This document shows positions 15,784-24,115 of a DNA stretch of 41,508 nt, in pieces. The notes beneath the pieces were generated by a model that was not told the DNA's origin, did no database searches, and saw only the letters and a list, made by a program, of their open reading frames with translations. Position 1 is the stretch's first letter; each line of letters starts with the position of its first letter. This stretch comes from Faecalibacterium sp. UBA1762 (GTDB lineage Bacteria > Bacillota > Clostridia > Oscillospirales > Ruminococcaceae): the NCBI GenBank assembly GCA_002314755.1, contig DCHC01000063.1, forward strand, positions 1 to 41,508, in the 5' to 3' direction. The translations under genes were made by a program, and so were the position numbers.

Positions 15784-15992
15784 GGCAGGTCTTCTGGCTT
15801 CGAAGGTCAACGCAGGATCTTCCGCCTTCTCATCGGATTATTCCGACAATGGCTCACCGCATGGTACCGGATCCGTCCGGAACAGGCAACCGCAGGGAAG
15901 AGCTGCTATCTTCTTACAGCGACGGGTTCGCACAGGATTTTCACCTGTTTCCCTTTTCACCGGCGCGCAGCTGGGCTGCCGCCGACACCGAC
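15784..15992 (-). ncRNA. Cobalamin (AdoCbl-type) riboswitch
   Basis: Minus-strand landmarks of the B12 aptamer appear in order: AAAAGGGAAACAGGTGAAAA, TCCTGTGCGAACCCGTCGCTGTAA, a variable arm, and the 3' element GCCAGAAGACCTGCC (15784-15798). A promoter lies just upstream and an intrinsic terminator downstream, so cobalamin binding most likely stops transcription of the DUF4430-ECF operon. The 15542-16059 gene-free stretch is fully accounted for by this leader. The outer 5' boundary is approximate. Confidence 0.93.
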
Positions 15993-16009
15993 AGTTCAAA
16001 ATCAACGGC

Positions 16010-16039
16010 AGTATAACACATCCTTACATCGGATGTCAA
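16010..16039 (-). promoter_or_regulatory. Promoter of the riboswitch-controlled operon
   Basis: On the minus strand: TTGACA (16034-16039), 18-base spacer and TATACT (16010-16015), a few bases before the riboswitch leader. The -35 box lies inside a 20-base palindrome. Confidence 0.78.
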
Positions 16040-16053
16040 GATTTATCTTGACA
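16034..16053. repeat. 20-base perfect palindrome over the -35 box
   Basis: TGTCAAGAT-TT-ATCTTGACA, 9-bp arms with a 2-base centre. It gives TTGACA on both strands; the minus-strand copy is the -35 of the riboswitch promoter. No T-run follows, so it is not a typical terminator. It may be an operator or chance. Confidence 0.6.
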
Positions 16054-16059
16054 AAACGG

Positions 16060-17505
16060 TTAACGGACGGCCTGCCCCCTGACGATGGCTTTGTAATAGT
16101 CCACGGCGCCGGGCAGGGTGCCGATCTCAATATTTTCATCCAGACCGTGCATCCCCTTTAGCTGCTCGGGACCGTAGCACACGGGTGAAAACCGGACACA
16201 ATTGTCACAGACATCCCCGTAAAAGCGCGCGTCCGTACCGCCGGTAACCACATACGGCATAATGCCCACTCCGGGGAAAACAGAGGCAATGGTCTGCCTG
16301 ACCAGCGCAAAGGCGTCCCCCTCCAGATTAAGGGCGGCAGAGGGAGGTGTCTGGGCCACAACCTCGGTCTCCAGCCCGTACCGGGCGGCAAGACGGGTTA
16401 TTAGCCGGACGCTGTTCTCGTTTGCCTGATGGGGAATAAAACGCAGATTGGCGCAGACACTGGCGGTTTGCGGCAATACATTATAACCGGCAGAGCCGCT
16501 TTGCATGGTAAAAGCAATGGTAGTGCGCAGCATAGCGGCAGCCTGAGAGCTGATGGCGGGCATCAGCTTGCAAAGCAGCGGACGGAACAACCACAGATTT
16601 CCCAGCACCAGCCTCAGCCCAAAGCCGGAGGCATAGGGTGCAAGACTGGTGAACATGGCGCTGACAGCAGGGGCAAATTTTGCGGTAAAGGGGTTTCGCC
16701 TTTCTACCCGGCAGATAAATTTTGCCAACCGGGGGATAGGGGTGTTTTTGCCGGGTGTACTGGAGTGGCCGCCGTTGCTGCGGGCGATGAACCGCAGATC
16801 ACCATAGCCTTTTTCAAAAATGCCCACCGCGGCAAAATGACCGCTGACCCCGCCCACCGGGTCCTGTACAATGCTTCCGCCCTCATCGCAAAGCATGTAC
16901 AGATGCACGCCCTGCTGTTGCAGATAGGCGGCAATTTTCGGCGCGCCGTCGCCGCCAATCTCTTCCGTGCAGCTGCTGGCAAGGTAGACGTCGCACTCGG
17001 GTACGTACCCCTCCTGCAGCATCTCCTCCACAGCCTGCAGATAGCACATCAGACTGCATTTGGTGTCGCCGGAGCCCCGCCCCCAGACCTTGCCGTCGGC
17101 GATGGTGCCGGAGAAGGGCGGGTATTTCCAGGTTCCGGTTGCCTCGACCACATCCATGTGCGCCATCAGCATAATGGGTTTTTTGGCAGATTTTCCCCGC
17201 CACTTCAGCAGCAGGTTGCCGTCAATCTCCGTCCTTTCGCACACGGTGAACACAGTGGGGTATAGTCGCTCCAACAACCGATGAAAACTGTAAAATTTAT
17301 CAATCTGAGGATTGCCCCGTTCCGATACGGTCTCGATCTGAACCATCTGCGAAAGCTTCAGGGCATAGGCGGCCATTCGGTCCTCTTGGTTGGAAAGAGC
17401 ATAATCGGTGGTTTTATGGGGCATTTTCCGGGTGCGTAGAACCGCAATCAGCAACAGAAGAACCGGGATGGCCAGGACAGCCAACAGGATGTAGATTACC
17501 GGCAT
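16060..17505 (-). CDS. M20 family metallopeptidase, membrane-anchored
   Basis: 481 residues from the ATG at 17505 (AGGAGG just upstream); the longer open frame reads through the neighbouring gene out of frame. An N-terminal hydrophobic segment (3-24, VIYILLAVLAIPVLLLLIAVL) suggests a membrane anchor. The M20 zinc site is complete: MLMAHMDVV (H116, D118), GRGSGDTK (D147), CTEEIGG (E181, E182), LCDEGG (D207) and a C-terminal KGMHGLDENI histidine. The layout resembles carboxypeptidase S/PM20D1-type enzymes, which hydrolyse peptides or N-acyl amino acids. It is the last gene of a three-gene unit and overlaps the preceding membrane protein gene by 10 bases, implying coupled translation. Confidence 0.9.
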   Translation of the reverse strand: MPVIYILLAVLAIPVLLLLIAVLRTRKMPHKTTDYALSNQEDRMAAYALKLSQMVQIETVSERGNPQIDKFYSFHRLLERLYPTVFTVCERTEIDGNLLLKWRGKSAKKPIMLMAHMDVVEATGTWKYPPFSGTIADGKVWGRGSGDTKCSLMCYLQAVEEMLQEGYVPECDVYLASSCTEEIGGDGAPKIAAYLQQQGVHLYMLCDEGGSIVQDPVGGVSGHFAAVGIFEKGYGDLRFIARSNGGHSSTPGKNTPIPRLAKFICRVERRNPFTAKFAPAVSAMFTSLAPYASGFGLRLVLGNLWLFRPLLCKLMPAISSQAAAMLRTTIAFTMQSGSAGYNVLPQTASVCANLRFIPHQANENSVRLITRLAARYGLETEVVAQTPPSAALNLEGDAFALVRQTIASVFPGVGIMPYVVTGGTDARFYGDVCDNCVRFSPVCYGPEQLKGMHGLDENIEIGTLPGAVDYYKAIVRGQAVR

Positions 17506-18239
17506 GACGATTCCTCCTCTGCGGCGCTGTCGGCACCGGCCTCCACAGCGAGAGCGGCTTTTTTCTTGCGGAAATCCAGCCAGGCCTCGGCAATGGTGAC
17601 AATACCGCTGATGATCATCAGGGTACCCACATTGGCGATCAGACCCGGTACCGCCATAAATAGCACAGTCATTAGAACCAGGGGAATGACAACCCACTTT
17701 TTGCCCTTACGGAAATAGGTAAAGGCCATGGCACCGAACAGGGCGGGCACCACATTGTTGAAGGCGGGTTGAAGAACCTCGGCCTCCAGAATCGGCCGCA
17801 GGGGAATCAGCAGTAAAACGCCCAGTAGAATGACCAGGGTGGTCACCAGCGAGGAGGCGGCGATGGAAAGGGTGGAGATGATCTCGTTTTCCGGTGTACC
17901 CATTTTGGTCCCGGCAATATCGCGGGCGTTGACGGCACAGGGAATTTTCATATTGATCAGGTTGCCGGTGATGAACGCAAGATAACTGCCGCCTGCACCC
18001 AGCATGGGGGTGTAGATCAAAAACTCCACAACACAGCTGGGAATGTAGACAACGGCAATCTGAGCAAAGCCCTTTAAAAAGGCACCGTAATCCGGCATGG
18101 CCTGCAGAACACTGCCCATGGCAAAGGGGGCGGCAATCAGCAGTATCAGACCGACGGTCAGCCCAAGCCTGCCGATTAAATGCGTACGGCGGTTATAGGC
18201 GTCAAAATAGGCTTGTTTTTCAGTGATATTCTCATTCAT
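17496..18239 (-). CDS. Membrane protein, partner of the DUF5058-like protein
   Basis: 247 residues with about six hydrophobic segments (around 27-42, 55-75, 130-150, 165-180, 183-205, 205-220) and charged ends. I do not recognise a named family with certainty. Several conserved-looking polar stretches sit between helices (MLGAGGSYLAFITGNLINMKIPCAVNARD and SIAASSL), which would suit a transport channel. It lies between a DUF5058-like membrane protein and an M20 peptidase, with a 10-base overlap to the latter and 15 bases to the former, so the three are presumably one functional unit. A two-subunit transporter for peptides or N-acyl amino acids is a reasonable inference. Confidence 0.7.
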   Translation of the reverse strand: MNENITEKQAYFDAYNRRTHLIGRLGLTVGLILLIAAPFAMGSVLQAMPDYGAFLKGFAQIAVVYIPSCVVEFLIYTPMLGAGGSYLAFITGNLINMKIPCAVNARDIAGTKMGTPENEIISTLSIAASSLVTTLVILLGVLLLIPLRPILEAEVLQPAFNNVVPALFGAMAFTYFRKGKKWVVIPLVLMTVLFMAVPGLIANVGTLMIISGIVTIAEAWLDFRKKKAALAVEAGADSAAEEESSCR

Positions 18240-18254
18240 TGGTACGCTACCCCC

Positions 18255-19013
18255 TTAAAATACAATGCCGCAGACGACGGCGGCAGTCATACCGATCAGC
18301 ATACTGCCTGCAATGGAGAAGTTGGACAGCCAAGCCATCTTTTTCTTTTCGGCAAAAAAAGTAAAGACACCCATAGCCGCGGCAGAAAAGACCATGGCAA
18401 CCAGCTGCAGATATTGTCCGGTGACGGTAAGCCTGCCGTTTTGCAGCTGTACCAGCTGGGCGATATAGCTGCCGGTGTATGCGGAGATCAAGCCCACAAA
18501 CATGGCGGTCATGGCGTCGTCGGCAAAGCCGGGACCGGCTTTTTTATCCTTTTTGGGGGAGTGCAGTTTGCTACAGTATTTTTTACCGAACAGAATCATA
18601 CATAGGCAGCCCCATATGATGCCCATGGTCATCAGTAGGGCTATGGTGGAAAAGGCAGTGGTAGTCATCTCTTCGGCAACCAGACCGGAAAGCCCTACAC
18701 TGCGGGCTGCAATATCGGCCACACTGGTTTCGTAATGCAGTGCGCCTACAACCGAAAGTCGCAGCCAGGGCAGGGGAATGCCCAAAGTGCCGGAGAGAGC
18801 AATGACGCCTAGCAGAATGCTGATGCTGGGCAAAACCGTAAAGGTGATGCTGGAGGTGAGCGCGCGCTTTAGCTTAGTGCGGTCCATGCCAATGGCAAGA
18901 CCGGCTTTCCATGCCCGCATCATCAAAACAGTACTGAACGCAACTACAAACAGGATAATCGCACCGCTGATCAGATACAGAGGGTTGCTGTTAAGAATAT
19001 CCAGAATTTGCAT
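18255..19013 (-). CDS. DUF5058-like membrane protein
   Basis: 252 residues with about six transmembrane segments, including the opening ILDILNSNPLYLISGAIIL and the VVAFSTVLMMRAW helix typical of DUF5058 proteins as I remember them. A cytoplasmic basic loop (KKYCSKLHSPKKDKKAG) divides the protein in two halves. Function in the family is not established. First gene of a unit with a second membrane protein and an M20 peptidase, transcribed from the promoter at 19100-19129. The arrangement suggests import of a substrate that the peptidase then cleaves. Confidence 0.65.
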   Translation of the reverse strand: MQILDILNSNPLYLISGAIILFVVAFSTVLMMRAWKAGLAIGMDRTKLKRALTSSITFTVLPSISILLGVIALSGTLGIPLPWLRLSVVGALHYETSVADIAARSVGLSGLVAEEMTTTAFSTIALLMTMGIIWGCLCMILFGKKYCSKLHSPKKDKKAGPGFADDAMTAMFVGLISAYTGSYIAQLVQLQNGRLTVTGQYLQLVAMVFSAAAMGVFTFFAEKKKMAWLSNFSIAGSMLIGMTAAVVCGIVF

Positions 19014-19099
19014 ATGTAAACCATTCCTTTCTTGAACACCTTCTGATCGCTGTCGACCAAAAGGCTTGCTGTGTATCCCATTAGGATAAGTATACAGAT

Positions 19100-19129
19100 A
19101 TTATAGGAACAGGAAAAAAACTTTGTCAA
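19100..19129 (-). promoter_or_regulatory. Promoter of the membrane protein-M20 operon
   Basis: On the minus strand: consensus TTGACA (19124-19129), 18-base spacer and consensus TATAAT (19100-19105), about 87 bases before the first start codon. No equally clear promoter for the divergent sda genes was found in 19130-19275, which is AT-rich. Confidence 0.8.
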
Positions 19130-19275
19130 GTAAATAATCAGAATTACTCTTTTATTTTGCGTAAAATCTGTTAAAATAGAAAAAGATGGGAAACAAATCG
19201 GCTGCTGGGATATCGGGACGCAAGCTGCCGGGTTGAGGGTATCTGACAGCGTGTGGAAAGTAAGGAGAACAGGCA

Positions 19276-19938
19276 ATGGATCTGAGTATATTTGAGGTTT
19301 TGGGACCGGTGATGATTGGGCCGTCCTCCAGTCATACGGCAGGCGCGGCCCGGCTTGCCCGCGCTGCGGCAGAGATAGCCGCCAGACCGTTTTTTCGTGT
19401 GGAATTTGCGCTGCATGGCAGCTTTTTAAAAACCGGTGAGGGCCATGGAACCAGGCTGGCGCTGCTTGCCGGGGCGATGGGCATCGGAGAGGAGGACGAG
19501 CGGCTGCGGGATGCTGAACAGCTTGCCCGGGAAAACGGTATTGATTACCGCTTTACTGAGCTGGAGGCCGAGGATATGCCGGAAAATACGGTGCGCATCC
19601 GGTTTGATCACATGGACGGCACGGAAAGCAACATTTTGGGCAGCAGTATCGGCGGGGGAAGAATCTGCATCCGCGCTATTGACGGTATGCCCACCGAGGT
19701 ATACGGCGACGCGCCGACCCTGATTATCCGGCAGGACGATGTCAAAGGCGTGGTCAGCTCCATCACCACCCTGCTTGCGCGGGCGGGTATCAATATTGCA
19801 GTCATGCGTGTGGGGCGGCAGGCAAAGGGTATGCAGGCTTTTACGGTGTTGGAGCTGGATGAACCGGTACCCCGGCAGCTGCTGCCGGAATTGCGCGCTT
19901 TGCCAGGAATCCGGCAGGTTTGTGTTTTGCAGCTGTAA
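19276..19938 (+). CDS. sdaAB: L-serine dehydratase, iron-sulfur type, beta subunit
   Basis: 220 residues. With the alpha subunit it converts L-serine to pyruvate and ammonia using a [4Fe-4S] cluster. The beta-subunit signature FEVLGPVMIGPSSSHTAGA is at residues 6-23, followed by GHGT and a SNILGSSIGGGRI region. The C-terminal part (about 145-220) is an ACT domain (VKGVVSSITTLLARAGINIA), which in this family senses serine. AAGGAG lies well spaced before the ATG. The alpha-subunit gene follows after 18 bases, the split arrangement usual in Firmicutes (sdaAB-sdaAA). Confidence 0.95.
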   Translation: MDLSIFEVLGPVMIGPSSSHTAGAARLARAAAEIAARPFFRVEFALHGSFLKTGEGHGTRLALLAGAMGIGEEDERLRDAEQLARENGIDYRFTELEAEDMPENTVRIRFDHMDGTESNILGSSIGGGRICIRAIDGMPTEVYGDAPTLIIRQDDVKGVVSSITTLLARAGINIAVMRVGRQAKGMQAFTVLELDEPVPRQLLPELRALPGIRQVCVLQL

Positions 19939-19956
19939 AAAGGAGAGCTTGGATCA

Positions 19957-20829
19957 ATGTACCATTCTATTGCTGATTTGATAAATCAAGCGCAGACGAG
20001 AAAGCTCTCGGTTGCGGAAATTGTACTGGAAAACGAATGTGAGCTGACAGGTAAGACAAGAGAGCAGGTGTTTTATGAGTTGCGCCACCGGTGGAATATT
20101 ATGCAGGACAGCAGCCTGCGGGCGCTGGAGGTACCCCAGACAATGGTACTGGGTTTAATTAGAGGACAAAGCCAAAAACAGGCAAGTTATACGGCAGGCG
20201 GCAATACCTTATGCGGAGAGCTGCTGGGGCAGATTATGGCCAAAGCCCTCTCCTGTTGTGAGGTCAATGCCTCTATGGGTAGAATCTGCGCGGCGCCCAC
20301 CGCAGGCAGCTGTGGTATTGTACCAGCAGTGGTGGGGGAGATTGCCCGTAGCCGAAATGTGGCGGAAAACACCCTGCTGGACGCATTGCTGGTTGCAAGC
20401 GGCGTAGGTGCGGTCATTACCAAAACGGCCACCGTGGCAGGCGCGGAGGGCGGCTGTCAGGCGGAATGCGGCACAGCAGCGGCAATGGCAGCTGCGGCGG
20501 CAGTGTTTCTTGCAGAGGGAAGCCCCGACCAGATGGGGCAGGCGGTTGCCATTGCTCTGATGAACTGCATGGGGCTGGTATGTGACCCGGTTGCCGGCTT
20601 GGTGCAGCTGCCCTGCTCTTTTCGCAATGCCTCCCAGGCGGTGAATGCCGTGCTGAGCGCGGATATGGCGCTTGCCGGGCAGCAGAGCGTGATTCCGGCA
20701 GATGAGGTGGTCAGCGCAATGCTTCGGGTGGGCAAACAACTGCCCCCTGCCCTGCGGGAGACGGCAGAGGGCGGGATCGCCGCTACCCCGACCGGCAAGC
20801 AGCTGGCGAAAGAGCTGAAAAATATCTGA
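19957..20829 (+). CDS. sdaAA: L-serine dehydratase, iron-sulfur type, alpha subunit
   Basis: 290 residues, usual length for the separate alpha subunit that carries the catalytic iron-sulfur cluster. Visible family features are RICAAPTAGSCGIVPAV (109-125), GAEGGCQAECG (162-172) and LMNCMGLVCDPVAGLVQLPC (201-220), whose cysteines include the expected cluster ligands. Together with sdaAB it degrades serine to pyruvate in the cytoplasm. It is followed 19 bases later by a polytopic membrane protein gene with a strong GAGAGG box, suggesting one operon. Confidence 0.95.
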   Translation: MYHSIADLINQAQTRKLSVAEIVLENECELTGKTREQVFYELRHRWNIMQDSSLRALEVPQTMVLGLIRGQSQKQASYTAGGNTLCGELLGQIMAKALSCCEVNASMGRICAAPTAGSCGIVPAVVGEIARSRNVAENTLLDALLVASGVGAVITKTATVAGAEGGCQAECGTAAAMAAAAAVFLAEGSPDQMGQAVAIALMNCMGLVCDPVAGLVQLPCSFRNASQAVNAVLSADMALAGQQSVIPADEVVSAMLRVGKQLPPALRETAEGGIAATPTGKQLAKELKNI

Positions 20830-20848
20830 GAGGAGAGAGGTACAAATT

Positions 20849-21934
20849 ATGAAAAAAGCAAAGCAACTTCTACGCCTGATTTTTGTGGACGGCCTTACCG
20901 GTATGGCAACCGGTTTGTTTGCCACCCTGATTATCGGCACCATTATGCAGCAGATCGGCAATCTGCTGCCGTCCGGCTGGACAGTGGGCGGGGTGGGTGT
21001 CGGTCACCTGATTTGGCTGATTGGCAAGGTGGCTATGGTATTGACCGGTGCGGGCATCGGTATGGGGGTCGCGACCAAGCTGAAGACAACCCCTTTGACG
21101 GTGTTATCCGCTATGGCAGCAGGGTTGATCGGTTCGTTTGCGTCTAAACTCATCGACGGAAGCATCCTTTCCGAAACAGCATTGCATATCGTGGGAGTTG
21201 GCGAACCACTGGGTGCCTTTTTAGCTGCATTGGCAGCGGTAGGTACAGGCAAACTGGTGGCGGGCAATACCCGTGTGGATATTTTACTTACCCCCCTGTG
21301 CTGTATTTTGGCAGGCTCTGCGGTAGGTCTGGTTGCCGGGCCGCCCATTTCCGAATTTATGGTCAAGCTGGGCGCACTGGTCAACTGGGGTGTGGAACAG
21401 CAGCCGCTGGCTATGGGTATCGTGGTGTCGGTATTGATGGGCATTTTCCTTACGCTGCCTATCTCCTCGGCGGCGATCGGCGTAATTTTGCAGCTTTCCG
21501 GTGCAGCGGCGGGTGCGGCAACGGTGGGCTGCTGCTGCAATATGATCGGCTTTGCCGTGGCAAGTTACCGGGAAAATAAAATGGGCGGTTTGCTCGCACA
21601 GGGCCTTGGCACCAGTATGCTGCAGATGCCCAACATTGTGCGGCATCCGGCAATCTGGCTGCCTGCTATTCTATCCAGCGCGGTGCTTGGCCCCGTTGGT
21701 ATTGTGCTGTTGGGTATTACCGGCAATGCCACCGGCTCCGGCATGGGTACGGCCGGTCTGGTAGGCCCTCTGATGAGTTGGCAGACCATGACCGAAACGT
21801 TGACCCCCGGCGATACCCTGTGGCGCATTGCGTTGGGGTTGATTATCCTGCCTGCGTTGGTCAGTCTGCTGTTCAGCGAAGTGCTGCGAAAATTGGGTTG
21901 GATCAATGCCGGAGATATGAAGCTGGAGCTTTAA
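20849..21934 (+). CDS. PTS_EIIC_2-type membrane transporter, candidate serine permease
   Basis: 361 residues, strongly hydrophobic with roughly nine or ten membrane segments rich in Gly and Ala, matching the PTS system IIC-like family often labelled PTS_EIIC_2. Recognisable parts are DGLTGMATGLFATLIIGTI near the start, AGAAAGAATVGCCCNMIGFA in the middle and GITGNATGSGMGTAGLVGPL later. No EIIA or EIIB domain or phosphocysteine site is present, so PTS phosphorylation is doubtful. Directly after the two serine dehydratase genes, it may import serine or a related amino acid. That role is inferred from the operon only. Confidence 0.75.
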   Translation: MKKAKQLLRLIFVDGLTGMATGLFATLIIGTIMQQIGNLLPSGWTVGGVGVGHLIWLIGKVAMVLTGAGIGMGVATKLKTTPLTVLSAMAAGLIGSFASKLIDGSILSETALHIVGVGEPLGAFLAALAAVGTGKLVAGNTRVDILLTPLCCILAGSAVGLVAGPPISEFMVKLGALVNWGVEQQPLAMGIVVSVLMGIFLTLPISSAAIGVILQLSGAAAGAATVGCCCNMIGFAVASYRENKMGGLLAQGLGTSMLQMPNIVRHPAIWLPAILSSAVLGPVGIVLLGITGNATGSGMGTAGLVGPLMSWQTMTETLTPGDTLWRIALGLIILPALVSLLFSEVLRKLGWINAGDMKLEL

Positions 21935-21942
21935 GCGTATTA

Positions 21943-21971
21943 TTACATAAGCTATATACCGTTTGTATAAT
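21943..21971 (+). promoter_or_regulatory. Promoter of the GH36 gene
   Basis: TTACAT (21943-21948), 17-base spacer and TATAAT (21966-21971), about 27 bases before the start codon at 21999. Confidence 0.7.
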
Positions 21972-21998
21972 TTGTTAGTAAGAAAAGGAGAAAGCAAA

Positions 21999-24038
21999 AT
22001 GAAGGTATCAGGTTATCAGATCAAGATCAGTTATGCAGACGGCAGCCAGGATTGCGCTGCCCTGACACCCGGCAGATGGGCACAGGTCGGCAATGTACAG
22101 GCTTTGTTAAAGCAGGAGGGGGAGATTCTTTGCCCGGTGCTGCGCCTGACGGAGGGCACCCAGGCCGCCCCGCTGGATGCGCAGATCGTGATTCGTTTGC
22201 CGGCAGATATTTTTAATGATAATCTGGCTTTCTATAACAACGGTTTTGCCACAAATGAGATCACCAATATCCACCGCTGGAAGGATCACCGCGGGGATGC
22301 CATGCACGATGTGCTGGTCATGCAAAACGGAAATGAGGAGTTTGGCTTTGGCAATGTGACCGCGCTGCGCTTTTATACAGAGCTGCGGTTTGGCGAGAAC
22401 GCATTAGTGGAATATGTGGATTTGGAAAACAAACCACTGCCTGCCGAGCAGGAGCTGGCGCTGGAAAAGCTGCTGATTGCAAAGGACGGCGAAAAAGCGG
22501 AAGACTTTTTGAGCCGCTGGGCGGATGTGGCTGCCAAACAGATGCAGGCGGATCCGTTGACGATCACCCCGATTGGCTGGTGCAGCTGGTCCTGCTATTA
22601 CTCCAATGTGGATGAGGAAAAGCTGCTGAGGGTCGCCCGGGAGGTGCCTGCGGTATTGGGTAAAAAATCCGCAAATTTGGTGCAGATTGATGACGGCTGG
22701 CAGGAGAGCGACAATTTCCCTGGCAGATATACAGTGGATCTGAACAAATTCCCAAACGGGCTGGAGCCGGTGGCGGATGCCGTACACGAAAAGGGTATGC
22801 AGTTTGGCCTTTGGCTGTCGCCGCTGCTGCTATGTGAACATTCCGTCTTTTACTCTGAGTTGAAAAAGTGGGCGCGGGAGGATGTGACCTTGCGTGCCAA
22901 CGCGGATTGCCATCCCTTTGATCTGGAAAATGAGGAGTATCTGGCTTACCTGACCGAATCCTTTGCCAGGTTGACGGAAAAATATCATGTGGAATACTAT
23001 AAGCTTGATTTTCTGATGGCCAGCTATCGCAGCTTTATTGAGGATTTCGGCCGCAGGGTCTACGGAAAAACCGATTATATTATCGCGCTGCTCCGCAGGG
23101 CATTTGCTGCCATTCGTGCCGGTGTGGGCCCGGATGTGACCCTGCTTGCCTGTGGCGCGCCGGTGCTGGAATGTGCAGGTATCTTTAACGCAGCCCGGAT
23201 GGCGTGTGATATTATCTGGGGCACGGAGGAAGATAACTCCACCCCCAGCACCTGGACCCTGACCCAGTGGGTCTCCCGCACGGTGCTGTACCGCAACTTC
23301 TATCACAAAAAGCTATTTTTAAATGACCCGGACGGTTTGGTCATCCGCGACTGGAATAACGGAGACGGCTTTGACTGCACCTGGTCGGAGGCAAAGCTTT
23401 GGGCAACGGCGCTGGCGTTCTCCGGCGGTTCGGTGTTGGTCAATGAGGAGGTCGAACGGTTGGGTCTGCAGCGTAAGCAGTTGTTTGCCCGTCTGGTACC
23501 GCCGCTGGAAATTGCCGCCCGTCCGTTACACTTTTTTGAGGAACCGGCTCCTACCCAGGCAATACTGAACTACAGCGAGGATATTGTGTTTGCTGCCTCC
23601 TTCCACTGGGGCGATGCGCGGGAGAAGCGAACCCTGCGGACGGCTGATTACGGGATGGAAAAGGCACTGGTTATCCGTTGCTGGGACGGCGCGGTGCTGG
23701 GTGTGACAGATACCGTTGAGGAAAAAAAATGCCAGCCCCATTCCGCGGAGATGTATATGCTGCGCAAGGTACCGGAAAAGCCCTGCTTCCTGTTCAGTGA
23801 TGTGAATGTCTGGGGCGGCGTAGGACACTATTCCGCCGGACTGGGCGAAAACGGCTGGAGTCTGCAGGCAGACGGACAGGTGGACGGTTTGCCGGCAAAT
23901 GTCTATGCCTGGCTGCCGGAGTGCTGCAAGGAACAAGGCATGGACGAGAATGTTCAGCTGATTGCCGAGCTGCCCGGCGGCAAGCTGGTGCAGCTGCAAA
24001 AGGGCGGGGCAAACCCGCTGGTGCCTGTGATGAAATAA
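21999..24038 (+). CDS. GH36-type glycosidase (alpha-galactosidase-like)
   Basis: 679 residues from the ATG at 21999 (AAAAGGAG eight bases upstream). An N-terminal beta-domain (1-180) precedes a TIM barrel with GH36/clan GH-D landmarks: PIGWCSWSCYY (191-201), VQIDDGWQ (228-235), FGLWLSP (269-275), YYKLDFLM (333-340, nucleophile candidate D337) and MACDIIWG (401-408, acid/base candidate D404). The family cleaves alpha-galactosides or transfers galactose; some members are alpha-N-acetylgalactosaminidases. No signal peptide is visible, so it acts on imported oligosaccharides. It is monocistronic and converges with the AraC regulator at 24116. Confidence 0.85.
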   Translation: MKVSGYQIKISYADGSQDCAALTPGRWAQVGNVQALLKQEGEILCPVLRLTEGTQAAPLDAQIVIRLPADIFNDNLAFYNNGFATNEITNIHRWKDHRGDAMHDVLVMQNGNEEFGFGNVTALRFYTELRFGENALVEYVDLENKPLPAEQELALEKLLIAKDGEKAEDFLSRWADVAAKQMQADPLTITPIGWCSWSCYYSNVDEEKLLRVAREVPAVLGKKSANLVQIDDGWQESDNFPGRYTVDLNKFPNGLEPVADAVHEKGMQFGLWLSPLLLCEHSVFYSELKKWAREDVTLRANADCHPFDLENEEYLAYLTESFARLTEKYHVEYYKLDFLMASYRSFIEDFGRRVYGKTDYIIALLRRAFAAIRAGVGPDVTLLACGAPVLECAGIFNAARMACDIIWGTEEDNSTPSTWTLTQWVSRTVLYRNFYHKKLFLNDPDGLVIRDWNNGDGFDCTWSEAKLWATALAFSGGSVLVNEEVERLGLQRKQLFARLVPPLEIAARPLHFFEEPAPTQAILNYSEDIVFAASFHWGDAREKRTLRTADYGMEKALVIRCWDGAVLGVTDTVEEKKCQPHSAEMYMLRKVPEKPCFLFSDVNVWGGVGHYSAGLGENGWSLQADGQVDGLPANVYAWLPECCKEQGMDENVQLIAELPGGKLVQLQKGGANPLVPVMK

Positions 24039-24046
24039 ACAGAAAA

Positions 24047-24100
24047 TGCCGGGGACAGCCTTGTGTAACCAGAAGACTGTCTCCGGCAATTTTGATTTTG
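24047..24100. terminator. Bidirectional terminator between GH36 and the AraC gene
   Basis: 12-bp stem TGCCGGGGACAG / CTGTCTCCGGCA with an 18-base loop, followed on the plus strand by ATTTTGATTTTG. On the minus strand ATTTTCTG follows, so it could serve both converging genes. Confidence 0.8.
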
Positions 24101-24115
24101 AAATATCACGACGCA

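Noticed and set aside
15538..15810. Minus-strand frame of 90 codons between the riboswitch and the DUF4430 gene
   Set aside because: It runs through the end of the cobalamin aptamer and the intrinsic terminator and has no ribosome binding site; the RNA features explain the stretch.
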